NCBI GenBank assembly: GCA_017746715.1
Contig: JAGHZQ010000048.1
Coordinates: forward strand, 1-64,000
From: Cyanobacteria bacterium SBLK
GTDB lineage: Bacteria > Cyanobacteriota > Cyanobacteriia > Cyanobacteriales > Spirulinaceae
Direction: 5' to 3'
Length of the DNA stretch: 64,000 bases
Positions 1 to 8,997 of the stretch are shown piece after piece. The notes beneath the pieces are model-generated. The model had not been told where the DNA came from, ran no database searches, and was given only the letters and a program-made list of their open reading frames with translations. Position 1 is the stretch's first letter. The number at the start of each line of letters is the position of its first letter. The position numbers were made by a program, and so were the translations under genes.

Positions 1-121
1 GATTGGAGGGCTGATTGTCGGGCTGATTTTCGGGCTGATTTTCGGGCTGATTGTCGGGCTGATTGGAGGGCTGATTGTCGGGCTGATTTTCGGGCTGATT
101 GTCGGGCTGATTGTCGGGCTA
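1..121 (+). repeat. 12-bp tandem repeat encoding a Gly-Leu-Ile membrane repeat
   Basis: About ten units of a 12-bp repeat (consensus ggctgattgtcg, with g/t and gga variants) run in from the window edge. Read in the frame of the following gene, each unit encodes GLI followed by V, F or G. This gives an uninterrupted hydrophobic stretch of at least 40 residues with Gly every fourth position. The unit length is a multiple of three, so copy-number change keeps the frame. The true number of units is unknown because the array is cut by the window edge. Confidence 0.9.
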
Positions 122-1063
122 AAAGCAGAAATAAAAATCCGAACAAAACCCAATCAAGGGATTTGGTTATCTCGCAACAAAGCAGTCTTAATTTGGTTCT
201 TGAGTATTTTTCCAACAATATGTATTTTTGTCTTACCCAATCTGATTTTAGGTCAAGAATTACAATGGTTGAATTCTGCAATCAGAGGTTTTTTTGGAAG
301 TACAATCTTCGGTTTATATGGTGGTGGATTTGCTTGTATTCAACATTTTTCTTTGCGTTACGTCCTCCAACACCAAGGAAATATTCCTCGGAATTACTCC
401 GATTTTTTGAATTATATGCAAGACCGAAAAATCATCAAAATCACTGAAGGCCACTACCGTTTTTATCACGATTTACTGCGAGAACATTTAGCAGGAGAGC
501 TAGAACCTGTAAATTCTATCTCTCAACCTCAAACTACCAATACATTTGGATTCGTCGAAAGCATTATTGTGTTAGCTCTTGCTGTACTCCTCTTCATTTT
601 TATTAACACCACAAGATTCTCGCCGGATTCCGTTACGGCAATGTCTCCTCTGATTCAAACCAATGATGTAATGTTGTGCGATCGCATTTTTTACCGTCTT
701 CGTTTGCGTCCCATTGAACGAGGAGATATTGCCATTTTTGCAACAAGAGAAGGATTTAAAGATAAAGAATTTCCCAATCAATTCGCAACGCGTCGTATTA
801 TCGCCCTCCCCAACGAAACCATCGAAATCAAACAAGGAAAGGTTTATATTAACGGAAATGTCCGTGATGAAGATTATCTTTCCCCTCCCGACAGTTATCA
901 ACAAGAACCCCTGCAACTTCCCGGCGATGCTTACTATTTTATTGGTAATAATCCCGATTATAGCGATCGCGATCTATTCGGCGGTATCGTCCCTAGAAAA
1001 AATATCAGAGGCGAGGTGCTCTTACGAATTGCTCCCCTCAATCGTTTCGGACTCATTGATTGA
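2..1063 (+). CDS. C-terminal part of a NACHT-type membrane protein with an inactive-looking signal peptidase I (S26) domain
   Basis: The frame is open from the window edge, so the start is missing. In order it encodes the GLI[VFG] membrane repeat (about residues 1-40), a second hydrophobic segment, a segment containing YRFYHDLLREHLA that resembles the C-terminal YxFIHRLLxxYFA motif of cyanobacterial NACHT NTPases, another membrane helix (about residues 183-200) and an S26 signal-peptidase-like domain to the end. That domain keeps the box signatures ERGDIAIF, IALPNETIEI, GKVYINGN and GNNPDYSDRD. In box B the residue before Met-Ser-Pro is Ala213 where the nucleophilic Ser is expected. In box D Arg264 replaces the general-base Lys. 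The fold is probably kept without peptidase activity. The NTPase part is inferred from repeat and motif only. The 3' end overlaps the convergent cyclase gene by 11 bases. Confidence 0.75.
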   Translation: MGGLIVGLIFGLIFGLIVGLIGGLIVGLIFGLIVGLIVGLKAEIKIRTKPNQGIWLSRNKAVLIWFLSIFPTICIFVLPNLILGQELQWLNSAIRGFFGSTIFGLYGGGFACIQHFSLRYVLQHQGNIPRNYSDFLNYMQDRKIIKITEGHYRFYHDLLREHLAGELEPVNSISQPQTTNTFGFVESIIVLALAVLLFIFINTTRFSPDSVTAMSPLIQTNDVMLCDRIFYRLRLRPIERGDIAIFATREGFKDKEFPNQFATRRIIALPNETIEIKQGKVYINGNVRDEDYLSPPDSYQQEPLQLPGDAYYFIGNNPDYSDRDLFGGIVPRKNIRGEVLLRIAPLNRFGLID

Positions 1064-3086
1064 GAGTTTTGCTTGATTTCTTACCCGTTAACCAATAGGT
1101 TTTCATCTCTCCTTTCCCCTTAATAGGAATCAAACCCCGTTCTGTAAACGCATAGCGATCGCGCAATCGTTGGTAAGTCGTTTCTGTCACTTGAATCCAC
1201 CCCGCTTTTCCATGAGATTCCATGCGACTAGCAGTATTCACCGTATCCCCCCACAGATCGTAAATAAACTTTTTCATACCGATCACCCCCGCCACCACCG
1301 ACCCCGTATTGATACCCACGCGAATTTTAAAATCTTGTTGCTTTGCTACATTAATTTTCGCGATCGCCACCTGCATTTCTAACGCCATTTCTGCCACAAT
1401 TTCCGCATGATCCTCCCGCACTTCCGGCAACCCCCCCACCACCATATAAGCATCGCCAATGGTTTTTATTTTTTCCAATTGGTAACATTCCGTCAGGCGA
1501 TCGAACTCCGAAAAAATCGCATTTAATTGTTCCACCACTTCAATCGGCGATAACTTGGCCGACATCTCCGTAAATCCCACCAAATCCGCAAATAACACCG
1601 TCACCTCATCAAAACTATCGGCGATCGTATTCGTCTCCTCCTTCAAGCGATCGGCAATGGGTTTCGGTAGAATATTTAACAGCAAACTTTCACTTTTTGC
1701 CTGTTGCTCTCGTAATGCCGCCTCCGCTTGCTTGCGCTTAATAAATTGTCCCAATTGATTCCCCGTCGCCGCCATCATTTGCAACAAATGTTCGTCGGGA
1801 GGCAACTTTTCTCGACCGAAAAACCCCATCACTCCTAACATTTCATTGCCGCTTTGAATGGGAAATGCAAACGCCGATCGCAACCCCGATCGCATCGCCG
1901 CAGAATCGAGACCGAAATCCGTATCGCCACTGAGATCGGCAATCCATTGAGGATAACCATTCTCCCAAACCCGTCCTGCTAAACCCATTCCCACTTGTAA
2001 AACCACCGTTTCCGTGATTTGAATAAACTCGCTGACCGTCGCATCGGGATTCGTCCACAACGCCACCCGACGCAAACCGGAATGCGGCGATAAATCCTCG
2101 CGTCCGAGGGGAGGCATTGCCGAAAAATTCCCCGCCGCTAAGGTTCTATTTTCGTCTTCCACAACCGGTCGCCACAACTCTCCCACATCCCACCCCAAAA
2201 TCTCGCCGATCGCTTTTAAAATCCGTTGGGTATCAGTTTCGAGAGAAGAAGATTCCGATAAAATATTGGCGATCGCGTATTGAGCGGACAGGCGTTTTTG
2301 AGTGCGCTTGCGTTCGGTAATATCTCGTCCGATATAAACAATCTCTGGAGTGAGTGTCAAATCCCTCGCTTCATTTTCCGATCCAATTTGAATAAGAGAA
2401 CAAGAAAAAGCCACAGTAATTTTCGCTTCAGTGCGAGTGCGACAAGTGACCTCGATATTGCGGTTTAATTCTCCATAATGCGCGATCTGTTTTTGCAATT
2501 GAGCAAAAATGCGATCGCCATCTTCCACTAATAACGAAAGATGGCGATCGATTAACTCTTTTTTCTCATAACCGAATAATCGTTCGGTTGCTTCATTAAT
2601 CGTTTTCACGATCTGATGAGTATCGGTGACGATCAAAGCATCGGCAATCGAAGTGACAATGCGATTGGTATAATTTCGCGATGCCGTTAGCGCCGAGTTA
2701 AGTAATTTTGTTTCATTGGTTGCCTGTACTAAAGTTTGTTCGAGAGCCATTTTTGGGGTGACATCTTCCACAAAAAGAATTAATGCGTTTTGAGTTTGCT
2801 CGCTTTTTTCGTATGCCTGAAAATACAAATCGATATATAAATTCGTATCGCGATCCCTCGAGCGAGTAATCCCCTGCAAGTTAAAACTCTCTCGTTCCCC
2901 GGCTAAAATTTCCTCTAAAACCTCCTCGCACCCAAAAAGTTCTGGAAATCCTTCATAAATCTCTTGACCGACTTCAGTAGCATCTGCTTCCACAAATCGA
3001 TCCAAACCCCGCGATCGCGCTAGAATCGTCAGATCGGGGGCGAGAACCAAATAATGAATATGATGGGGAACGGTAAGATCGTACAT
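1053..3086 (-). CDS. PAS/GAF-linked class III adenylate cyclase
   Basis: Predicted signalling enzyme of 677 residues making cAMP from ATP. An N-terminal PAS-like region (about 1-110) is followed by a PAS domain (about 140-260, ending in the usual DITERK-type link), a GAF domain (about 270-445) and a class III cyclase domain (about 490-660). Metal-binding Asp residues lie in LFADLVGFTEM and TIGDAYMV. The adenine-selecting pair is Lys in EKIKTIGD and Asp in YDLWGDTVN, which points to adenylate rather than guanylate cyclase. The transition-state Asn and Arg are in TVNTASRM. No membrane segment is visible, so it is probably a cytosolic sensor responding to a ligand or light through GAF/PAS. No phytochrome-type chromophore cysteine was recognised. 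Confidence 0.92.
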   Translation of the reverse strand: MYDLTVPHHIHYLVLAPDLTILARSRGLDRFVEADATEVGQEIYEGFPELFGCEEVLEEILAGERESFNLQGITRSRDRDTNLYIDLYFQAYEKSEQTQNALILFVEDVTPKMALEQTLVQATNETKLLNSALTASRNYTNRIVTSIADALIVTDTHQIVKTINEATERLFGYEKKELIDRHLSLLVEDGDRIFAQLQKQIAHYGELNRNIEVTCRTRTEAKITVAFSCSLIQIGSENEARDLTLTPEIVYIGRDITERKRTQKRLSAQYAIANILSESSSLETDTQRILKAIGEILGWDVGELWRPVVEDENRTLAAGNFSAMPPLGREDLSPHSGLRRVALWTNPDATVSEFIQITETVVLQVGMGLAGRVWENGYPQWIADLSGDTDFGLDSAAMRSGLRSAFAFPIQSGNEMLGVMGFFGREKLPPDEHLLQMMAATGNQLGQFIKRKQAEAALREQQAKSESLLLNILPKPIADRLKEETNTIADSFDEVTVLFADLVGFTEMSAKLSPIEVVEQLNAIFSEFDRLTECYQLEKIKTIGDAYMVVGGLPEVREDHAEIVAEMALEMQVAIAKINVAKQQDFKIRVGINTGSVVAGVIGMKKFIYDLWGDTVNTASRMESHGKAGWIQVTETTYQRLRDRYAFTERGLIPIKGKGEMKTYWLTGKKSSKTLNQ

Positions 3087-3128
3087 GGTTAAATCAATTC
3101 AAAATTATCAATTCAAAATTCAAAAGTA

Positions 3129-3148
3129 CCTCAGTTTGAAGTCTGAGG
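3129..3148. repeat. Small inverted repeat (CCTCAG/CTGAGG)
   Basis: A 6-bp stem (cctcag, ctgagg) with an 8-base loop lies in the AT-rich 200-base gap between the cyclase start and the GTPase 3' end. The gap also carries ATCAATTCAAAATT-type simple sequence that recurs near 49000, 61860 and 63730. No gene is seen in the gap. Confidence 0.4.
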
Positions 3149-3290
3149 CTTGGAATAAAGAAGATGATTTGTCTTTTTCTCCTTTAAATAAGGAGTTCCC
3201 ATCCTTAATTGAACAAAAATTCAATGTAGTTTAGAGCTAACAATTTTGAATTCAAAAAGTCGAATTACAGTGCAAGCAACCAATAATAAA

Positions 3291-3821
3291 TTAAGAAAAA
3301 ATCATGCTGGCGGCTAATTCGTAAAAAATTTCATTGACATCTTTTCCTGTCTTTGCTGAAGTCGCGTAAGTCCCGATAACTTGGGGATAGTCAGTCTGAA
3401 ATTGATTGACGTGCAAGAGCTTGTCCACTTTTTCCTCGCTAATTAAATCCGATTTATTCAAAGCAACAATAACCCATCCTTTGGGATTGATTTTAAAAAA
3501 TAAATCGAGATGATTTCGCAAATGTTCAATGGTTTCTTGACGCTTGACATCGGCAACAATAATTGCACCCTTGGCACCCTGAAGATAACTCGGAGCAATC
3601 CCTTTAAATTGAGTTTGCCCCTCAATGTCCCAAATGAAAAGAGCGACAGGCTTTTCCTCCCCATCTTCTCCTTTCAAATTTACCGATTTTTGCGATAATT
3701 TTACACCCACGGTAGATAAATATTCATCGCTGAATTGATCGTCTACAAAGCGGCGAATGAGGCTGGTTTTGCCAACGCTAAAATCTCCAACTAGGCAGAT
3801 TTTTCGAGAAACTTTACCCAT
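3291..3821 (-). CDS. Ras/Rab-like small GTPase
   Basis: A 176-residue protein that is essentially one G domain. The P-loop GDFSVGKT is at about residues 12-19, switch I has the Thr of YLSTVGVK, G3 is WDIEGQ, G4 is NKSD and G5 is TSAK. This pattern matches eukaryotic-type Rab/Ras proteins and bacterial Rup/MglA-type GTPases. There is no lipidation motif at the C-terminus (it ends in MIFS). It starts 36 bases after the stop of the large OmpA-domain protein on the same strand, so the two are probably cotranscribed. A role as a nucleotide-controlled switch for that membrane protein is an inference. Confidence 0.92.
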   Translation of the reverse strand: MGKVSRKICLVGDFSVGKTSLIRRFVDDQFSDEYLSTVGVKLSQKSVNLKGEDGEEKPVALFIWDIEGQTQFKGIAPSYLQGAKGAIIVADVKRQETIEHLRNHLDLFFKINPKGWVIVALNKSDLISEEKVDKLLHVNQFQTDYPQVIGTYATSAKTGKDVNEIFYELAASMIFS

Positions 3822-3857
3822 AAATCAATGATCGGAAAAACCTTTAAGAAATGGTCA

Positions 3858-6800
3858 TTATTCGTCTGAAAATGCGAGTTCAAAACGAACGCAACGACTC
3901 CATTTTAACGGTTGTTCGGCAGCGACATCCGGAGGGGCTTCGGGAATGCCAATATTTTCGAGGCGTTCTGCTGCAATGCCGCGACGTTCTAATTCCCGCC
4001 GCACGACCATTGCCCGTTCTGTAGAAAGCACTCGATTATCTTCCGATTGTCCCGTAGGATCGGCATGACCGATGATCTTCAAACGCAGTTCCGGGTGTTC
4101 GTTGAGAAACCTCTGAATGGGAACGAGGGTATTGGATATTTCTCGCGAAGTCAATCGGGAGGAAGCCTCTTCAAAATAGAGGCGTTTTTGTAAGACTTCC
4201 GGCAGTAATTGGGCGCGATCGACAGTGTTAATCCCCGGTAACTTTTGGAAGGCATTGATAATCATGCTGTAATCTTCCAAGCGGCTGACTCCACCCCGCA
4301 AAATGACTTTCCCAGGGGAATAAGCTGCTGTAATGTCAATATCGCGATCGCGATTGAGCAGAGACGTAACCAACTCGATGGAAGTGGCCACCCAAGCCGG
4401 ATCCGGCGGGACTTGTACCACTGCAATTTGATTGTTCACCTCCAATCGAGGATCGATTCCCTGCACCATTTTGGCGGCATTGTCTTTCATTTCTATCAAC
4501 GGTACCCGTCCGGTGAGAGACACTTTTTTACCTCGCACTTTTGACGAGAGTTCGGTATAAGAGGACGCTTCTAAATCCACCAAAGCCGCGTTGATTTTCG
4601 CTTCCAAGCGGCGATTGAAATAGCCTTTGACTTGAAAATAGCCCCAAGGAAGAATAACTAAGAGAATCATGGCCGCGAGTAAACTCAGTAATGCCGTAGG
4701 AGATTTCTTTTGTTCTGAAGAGGGCTTGGGAATTAATTTTTCGAGTAATTCGGGAATGGCGGCGGGAATGGTGTCCGAATCTCCTTCAAATTCCTCAATT
4801 TCGCGATCGTATTTTTGTACGATCTGGCCGAGGGTCTGGCGCATTTGCTTAATGAAGGGTTTGGGATGTTCTCCCTTAATGGCAACGGCAAGATAGCAAT
4901 AGCCGGCAACCTCTAAGATAATGCGGGAGTCGCCGTATTCAATTTCATTGAGTTCGGCAATTTCCCCCGATTGGGCAATGCAATCGTTAACAAAACTTTG
5001 AATTGCCGTCAGCATTCCCGCCAGCATATTGGCTTCGAGACGGTGTTCGAAAGCGGGTTGTATTTCCGAGATGACCAGTCCCGAGGCTTTATGAATGAGG
5101 AAAATCGCCTGTACCGTTACGGGTACCGATTCTTGCAGGATTAATTCTGCTTCGGAGACCCCTTGTAGTTTGGCGCGGATTTTGCGGGTAATGCCCTCGG
5201 GACTCAAGGTTTTCTCCACCTTGTCGTTAATGGCCGAAACGACATCGCCCATGTATTTCGAGACCGTGGAGCCGATGACGGGATAGAGGGCATCCACCAT
5301 TGCATCCCGTTCTACTTCGATTTGCTGCTTGATCGCCCGCCCCATTTCCGGACCGAGGGCTTCGGAAATAGCATCTCGTTCGACTCTAATTTGTTCGCGA
5401 ATGGCGGCCCCCATTTCCGGACCGATCGCCTTGGCCACCTCTTGCGGGGACTTTTGAATTTCTCGGGCGATCGCGTCCGGAATGAGTTCTGAGATCGCCT
5501 CGCTCATGGCTGAAGGATTTTGTTGGGTGCGTCGCTGGATGACTTCATCGATAATGGGGACGACCACATCCATTACGGCATCTTGGGAAACCCCCACCTT
5601 CATTTTCAACAGTTGCACCATGAGGGGAACGAGAGGATTGATCACTTCGGTGGGTTCGTAAACCTGATTCTCGAGGGCGGCGAGTTTGTCTTCTAACTCT
5701 TCAATCGTCCCGTGCAATCGCGTTACATCTTCATCGCTTAAAGATTTGGCAACGGTTTCTAGCTCCCCCAACATGGGACCGAGCTCGGATTTGAGGTTGG
5801 AGGTTGGAGGTTTGAGGGTTGGAGGTTTGGAGGTTGGGGGTTGAGGGTTGAGGGTTGGAGGTTTGGAGGTTGGGGGTTGAGGGTTGAGGTTTGAGGGTTG
5901 AGGTTTGGGGGTTGGGGGTTGGGGGTTGGAGGTTGGAGATGGGGGGGGGGTTTGGGATTTAGATTGAGGTGGCTTTATGGGGGGCTTTGCCGGCGATTTT
6001 GTAGGAGCTGGTGCGGCTTGTTCGAGTTCGTGCAACCGTTTGAGTGAATTTTCAAAGGTAATGAGGTTGGGAATATCCAAATCTTCTTCCTCCTCTTGCA
6101 CTGGAGGCGGTTCTAGCTTGGGAGAATCGGCCAAGAGAAAATCTCGCAAGTCTTTGAGGGGATCGTCAAGTTCTTCGGCACGGGGTTTAAATAAACCATA
6201 ACTCCGCGATGATGTGCTTTTGCGTTTCGTTTGTCGATCGCCCGCACCGTTCTGACGCGGGCGATCGCTTTTGGCTTTCGGTTTTGACCGGGGAGGTGGG
6301 GGTGGAGTTTTGTGCTCGGCTTCTGGAGGTTGCGAGGATTGTTTTTGTGAAGATCCCAGAGGGATGGGATCGGTGTTTTCAACTGCTAAGGGAGGAGATG
6401 CTGCCAAGTCCTCTGCTAAAGGTGGGGTTGCTACAGAATCTGGCTGTGGGGAAAGATTGTCGGTTTGGGTTTCGCTAAGAGTTGAAGATTGCACGGGGGC
6501 GGGTCGTTCTCGTTGGGTGGGGAGAACCGAGCCCGTTGGAGCGATTGGTGGAATGGGTTGAGACGCTGGAGGGGTTGAAGGGATAGGTGAAGATTCTTTT
6601 GGATTCTCCACTCGTTCCTTTGCCGAAGGAGAGGGGGCAGATGGAATTTCTGCTAGTCTTTCGTTCTCGGTTGTTTCGTTCTCGGTTGTTTCGTTCTCGG
6701 TTATTTCGTTCTCGGTTATTTCATTCTCGGAGAGATCGGGAGCAAGACCGACGGGTTCGATTAAACCTTCAAAAAGAGCAGGGGTATTTTCTGCATCGGT

Positions 6801-7274
6801 CGGCATCGGCCATTCATTATCGGAAAGAGACGGTTCGGAAAGAGAGGACGGTTCGGAAGAGTCGAGAGGTGAAGGTTGAAATTTACTAATTTTTTGCGTC
6901 CAATTGGAAATTGAGGGAGCATTTGCGTCTTCCCCTTCGGAGAAGCGATCGAAGGAGGGAGGACTGGTCGGGTTTTGACCGAGTAATTGTTCGAGATCGT
7001 CAAATGTTAATCCGGCAGAATCCGCATTTGCTGGGGCGGGGGAAGAATTTTCAAGGGCAGGGGCTTCGGGGCGATCGTTTTGAGTTTGACGTTCTAAGGG
7101 ATCTGGCTCTCGGGGGGGATTGGATTGGCCAAAATCTTCATCTTCCGGCTCTGCCCAGAAATCCAATAAATCGTCCCAAGAGCGGGTGCGTTGGGAAGGA
7201 TCGGTCGAACCCCGAGACTGACTTGCCCCGTTGCCATTGGAGTTTTCTGAAGTTGAATTCTGTTTAAAAGTCAT
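3858..7274 (-). CDS. Large membrane protein: disordered N-terminus, roadblock-like region, TM helix, BON and OmpA domains
   Basis: About 1138 residues. The first 490 are acidic and proline-rich and include repeated ENETT and PPTSKP-type segments. A coiled-coil stretch (about 505-541) and amphipathic helices follow. Residues about 720-800 (IFLIHKASGLVISE to YLAVAIKGEHP) look like a longin/roadblock-type alpha-beta domain. One TM helix is at about 863-881, followed by a BON-like domain (about 890-955) and an OmpA-C peptidoglycan-binding domain (about 1055-1134, IIGHADPTG with LSTERA). The topology is probably a cytosolic N-terminus and a periplasmic C-terminus. The ATG at 7274 has GGAATGG upstream and is preferred to an in-frame TTG at 7304. 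The partner gene downstream is a Ras-like GTPase. A roadblock protein beside a Ras-like GTPase recalls MglB/MglA, but the domain call is tentative. Confidence 0.8.
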   Translation of the reverse strand: MTFKQNSTSENSNGNGASQSRGSTDPSQRTRSWDDLLDFWAEPEDEDFGQSNPPREPDPLERQTQNDRPEAPALENSSPAPANADSAGLTFDDLEQLLGQNPTSPPSFDRFSEGEDANAPSISNWTQKISKFQPSPLDSSEPSSLSEPSLSDNEWPMPTDAENTPALFEGLIEPVGLAPDLSENEITENEITENETTENETTENERLAEIPSAPSPSAKERVENPKESSPIPSTPPASQPIPPIAPTGSVLPTQRERPAPVQSSTLSETQTDNLSPQPDSVATPPLAEDLAASPPLAVENTDPIPLGSSQKQSSQPPEAEHKTPPPPPRSKPKAKSDRPRQNGAGDRQTKRKSTSSRSYGLFKPRAEELDDPLKDLRDFLLADSPKLEPPPVQEEEEDLDIPNLITFENSLKRLHELEQAAPAPTKSPAKPPIKPPQSKSQTPPPSPTSNPQPPTPKPQPSNLNPQPPTSKPPTLNPQPPTSKPPTLKPPTSNLKSELGPMLGELETVAKSLSDEDVTRLHGTIEELEDKLAALENQVYEPTEVINPLVPLMVQLLKMKVGVSQDAVMDVVVPIIDEVIQRRTQQNPSAMSEAISELIPDAIAREIQKSPQEVAKAIGPEMGAAIREQIRVERDAISEALGPEMGRAIKQQIEVERDAMVDALYPVIGSTVSKYMGDVVSAINDKVEKTLSPEGITRKIRAKLQGVSEAELILQESVPVTVQAIFLIHKASGLVISEIQPAFEHRLEANMLAGMLTAIQSFVNDCIAQSGEIAELNEIEYGDSRIILEVAGYCYLAVAIKGEHPKPFIKQMRQTLGQIVQKYDREIEEFEGDSDTIPAAIPELLEKLIPKPSSEQKKSPTALLSLLAAMILLVILPWGYFQVKGYFNRRLEAKINAALVDLEASSYTELSSKVRGKKVSLTGRVPLIEMKDNAAKMVQGIDPRLEVNNQIAVVQVPPDPAWVATSIELVTSLLNRDRDIDITAAYSPGKVILRGGVSRLEDYSMIINAFQKLPGINTVDRAQLLPEVLQKRLYFEEASSRLTSREISNTLVPIQRFLNEHPELRLKIIGHADPTGQSEDNRVLSTERAMVVRRELERRGIAAERLENIGIPEAPPDVAAEQPLKWSRCVRFELAFSDE
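5795..5955. repeat. G/T-rich minisatellite inside a coding sequence
   Basis: Irregular tandem copies of ggttgagggttggaggttt-like units and a G9 run, about 160 bases in all. In the host gene (minus strand) they encode Pro-rich segments such as NPQPPTSKPPTL. The tract stays open in the coding frame. It has strong strand asymmetry (one strand almost free of C) and is likely to vary in length between strains. Confidence 0.85.
6661..6730. repeat. 15-bp tandem repeat encoding TENE[IT]
   Basis: Four to five copies of tcgttctcggttgtt or its ttatt variant. On the minus strand they encode the acidic pentapeptide repeat TENE[TI] in the disordered N-terminal part of the OmpA-domain protein. The unit is a multiple of three, so copy changes keep the frame. 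Confidence 0.85.
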
Positions 7275-7411
7275 AATTCGCCATTCCCATCTCGAGGGCT
7301 TCAACCTAATAAAACCAATCTTAATTTAATTCTCAACGATCGCAAAAGAAAGAAAGGGGAAATTAGCACCTCGGAAAATGTTCCTTCCCTTGCCACCCGC
7401 TCTCCATGCCG

Positions 7412-8320
7412 CTAAAAAATCGAAGTCGGCAAAAGCGGCAGGATCGCGCTAATGAAATAGTAAACCAAGGGGGCGGTAAAAACATAGCTATCCGTGCGAT
7501 CGAGAATACCGCCATGACCTGGAATAAGCTGTCCGGAATCTTTCACTCCAGCATCTCGTTTCATCATCGATTCGGTCAGATCTCCTAATAGACTGGCAAT
7601 GCCAATTAATCCCCCCATGAGAATCCCGCTCAACTGCCAACTATTCCAATAGAGGTACCACGCCCCGAGGGTGGCTACGCCAATACTCCCCAAAATACCA
7701 AATATTGCACCTTCTACGGTTTTCTTGGGACTGATATGAGAAAGGCGGGTGCGCCCGAAGAATTTCCCCATGAGATAAGCGCCAATATCGGCCGCCCAGA
7801 TGCACCCAAACGCCAAAAATGTTGTTGTTAATGCGGGGGAAAGAAAATGAAGGTCGAGAACGCGATCGCCGATAAGATTGAGGAAAGAAAGGGGATTTTC
7901 GCTGAATTCGGAGGCGATCGCGCGATAATCGATCGTTCCCGAATCCACCCGCAGGCGAATCCAATAACTCGGCAAATAACCGCCATAAAACAATCCCAAA
8001 ATCGAAGTCGAAATATCGGCAATCGTGGCGAGTTTGGGCTGAAAGAGCAGGTAAAAGCAAATTAAAGTCCCGCCGACGGGGAATAGGGCATCGGTGACGC
8101 GAGGGGCGATCGCGGCGGTAATCAGTAAAATTTGCGAAATAAACAAGGTTGTTTTTGCTGCCGGTTCGATCCCCTTCGATCGCACCAGTTGAAAATATTC
8201 TAATTGACCTAAAAAAACAATAACCATAAATCCGGCGGTAAAATACCAACCGCCAGCAATAATCATCAATAACGCGACGGCGATCGCGACAATTGCACTT
8301 AAGATGCGAGACCAAGGCAT
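7412..8320 (-). CDS. cdsA: Phosphatidate cytidylyltransferase (CDP-diglyceride synthase)
   Basis: An integral membrane enzyme of 302 residues that makes CDP-diacylglycerol from CTP and phosphatidic acid, the precursor of phosphatidylglycerol. It has about eight hydrophobic segments. The CdsA signature is clear near the C-terminus: SMMKRDAGVKDSG followed by PGHGGILDRTDS. Length fits the family. A WxxDxxAYLMGKFFGR-type segment is also present. It sits upstream of, and on the same strand as, the OmpA-domain gene, with a 137-base gap, so it may be a separate transcript. Confidence 0.96.
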   Translation of the reverse strand: MPWSRILSAIVAIAVALLMIIAGGWYFTAGFMVIVFLGQLEYFQLVRSKGIEPAAKTTLFISQILLITAAIAPRVTDALFPVGGTLICFYLLFQPKLATIADISTSILGLFYGGYLPSYWIRLRVDSGTIDYRAIASEFSENPLSFLNLIGDRVLDLHFLSPALTTTFLAFGCIWAADIGAYLMGKFFGRTRLSHISPKKTVEGAIFGILGSIGVATLGAWYLYWNSWQLSGILMGGLIGIASLLGDLTESMMKRDAGVKDSGQLIPGHGGILDRTDSYVFTAPLVYYFISAILPLLPTSIF

Positions 8321-8398
8321 TGGGTTCTGGGTTTTGGGTTCTGGGTTTTGGGTGTTAGAGGAATGTTAGGGATTAGAAGCCCAACAACAAACAACAAC

Positions 8399-8989
8399 TT
8401 AGAATTTTTCCCCGCTCAAAATGAAAATGGGATTAACCGCAGCAAAGGTTTGATGAATGCCGCGTTTTTCCAAACGATTTGCCGATGATTGCACGACTTC
8501 GAGATTGCGAGCCTGCAGTTGGGCAAACCCTTCTGAAAGGGCATAAAGATTTTCCAAATTGCTTGCTGTTGCCACAATTCTACCGTTGGGTTGCAGTTCT
8601 TCCCATAAGGCTTTTAAGATACTCTGAATCGGTTTTCCTCCTTCCAAACAAATGCGTGCCGGTTTGGGGTGCAATTCCTGCAAGCAGTCCGGGGCATTGC
8701 CTTCAATGACTGTAACGTTTTTGACCTCAAAGCGATCGCAGTTATACCGGATTAAATTGGCAACCTCGGTATCTCGCTCGACGGCAATAATCGTGCTATC
8801 CGGACAAAGCAAGCCAGCTTCTACCGGGATCGTTCCCGTTCCCGCACCAATATCCCACAAGACGGAGCGGGCTTCCAAACGCAGGGCGGAAAGCAGTAAG
8901 AGTCGGACTTCTCGTTTACTTAAAGGAATGCCCGGAAGTCGCTCGAACAGATCGTCGGGAATGCCGGGAGTTTTGTAAGGCCAGAGCAT
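8399..8989 (-). CDS. cbiT: Precorrin-6B C15-methyltransferase (decarboxylating), CbiT type
   Basis: A 196-residue class I SAM methyltransferase of corrinoid synthesis, methylating C15 and decarboxylating the C12 acetate of (cobalt-)precorrin. The start MLWPYKTPGIPDDLFERLPG and PLSKREVR are typical of CbiT and of the C-terminal half of CobL. The SAM site is WDIGAGTGTIPVEAG, followed by acidic VERD. It stands alone here, so the CbiE half must be encoded elsewhere. No cobalamin riboswitch was recognised upstream. It lies 78 bases upstream of cdsA on the same strand. Confidence 0.88.
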   Translation of the reverse strand: MLWPYKTPGIPDDLFERLPGIPLSKREVRLLLLSALRLEARSVLWDIGAGTGTIPVEAGLLCPDSTIIAVERDTEVANLIRYNCDRFEVKNVTVIEGNAPDCLQELHPKPARICLEGGKPIQSILKALWEELQPNGRIVATASNLENLYALSEGFAQLQARNLEVVQSSANRLEKRGIHQTFAAVNPIFILSGEKF

Positions 8990-8997
8990 TTTTGAGA

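Noticed and set aside
1..121. Regular repeats resembling a CRISPR array
   Set aside because: Units are 12 bp with no spacers and are translated in frame as GLIx; this is a coding tandem repeat.
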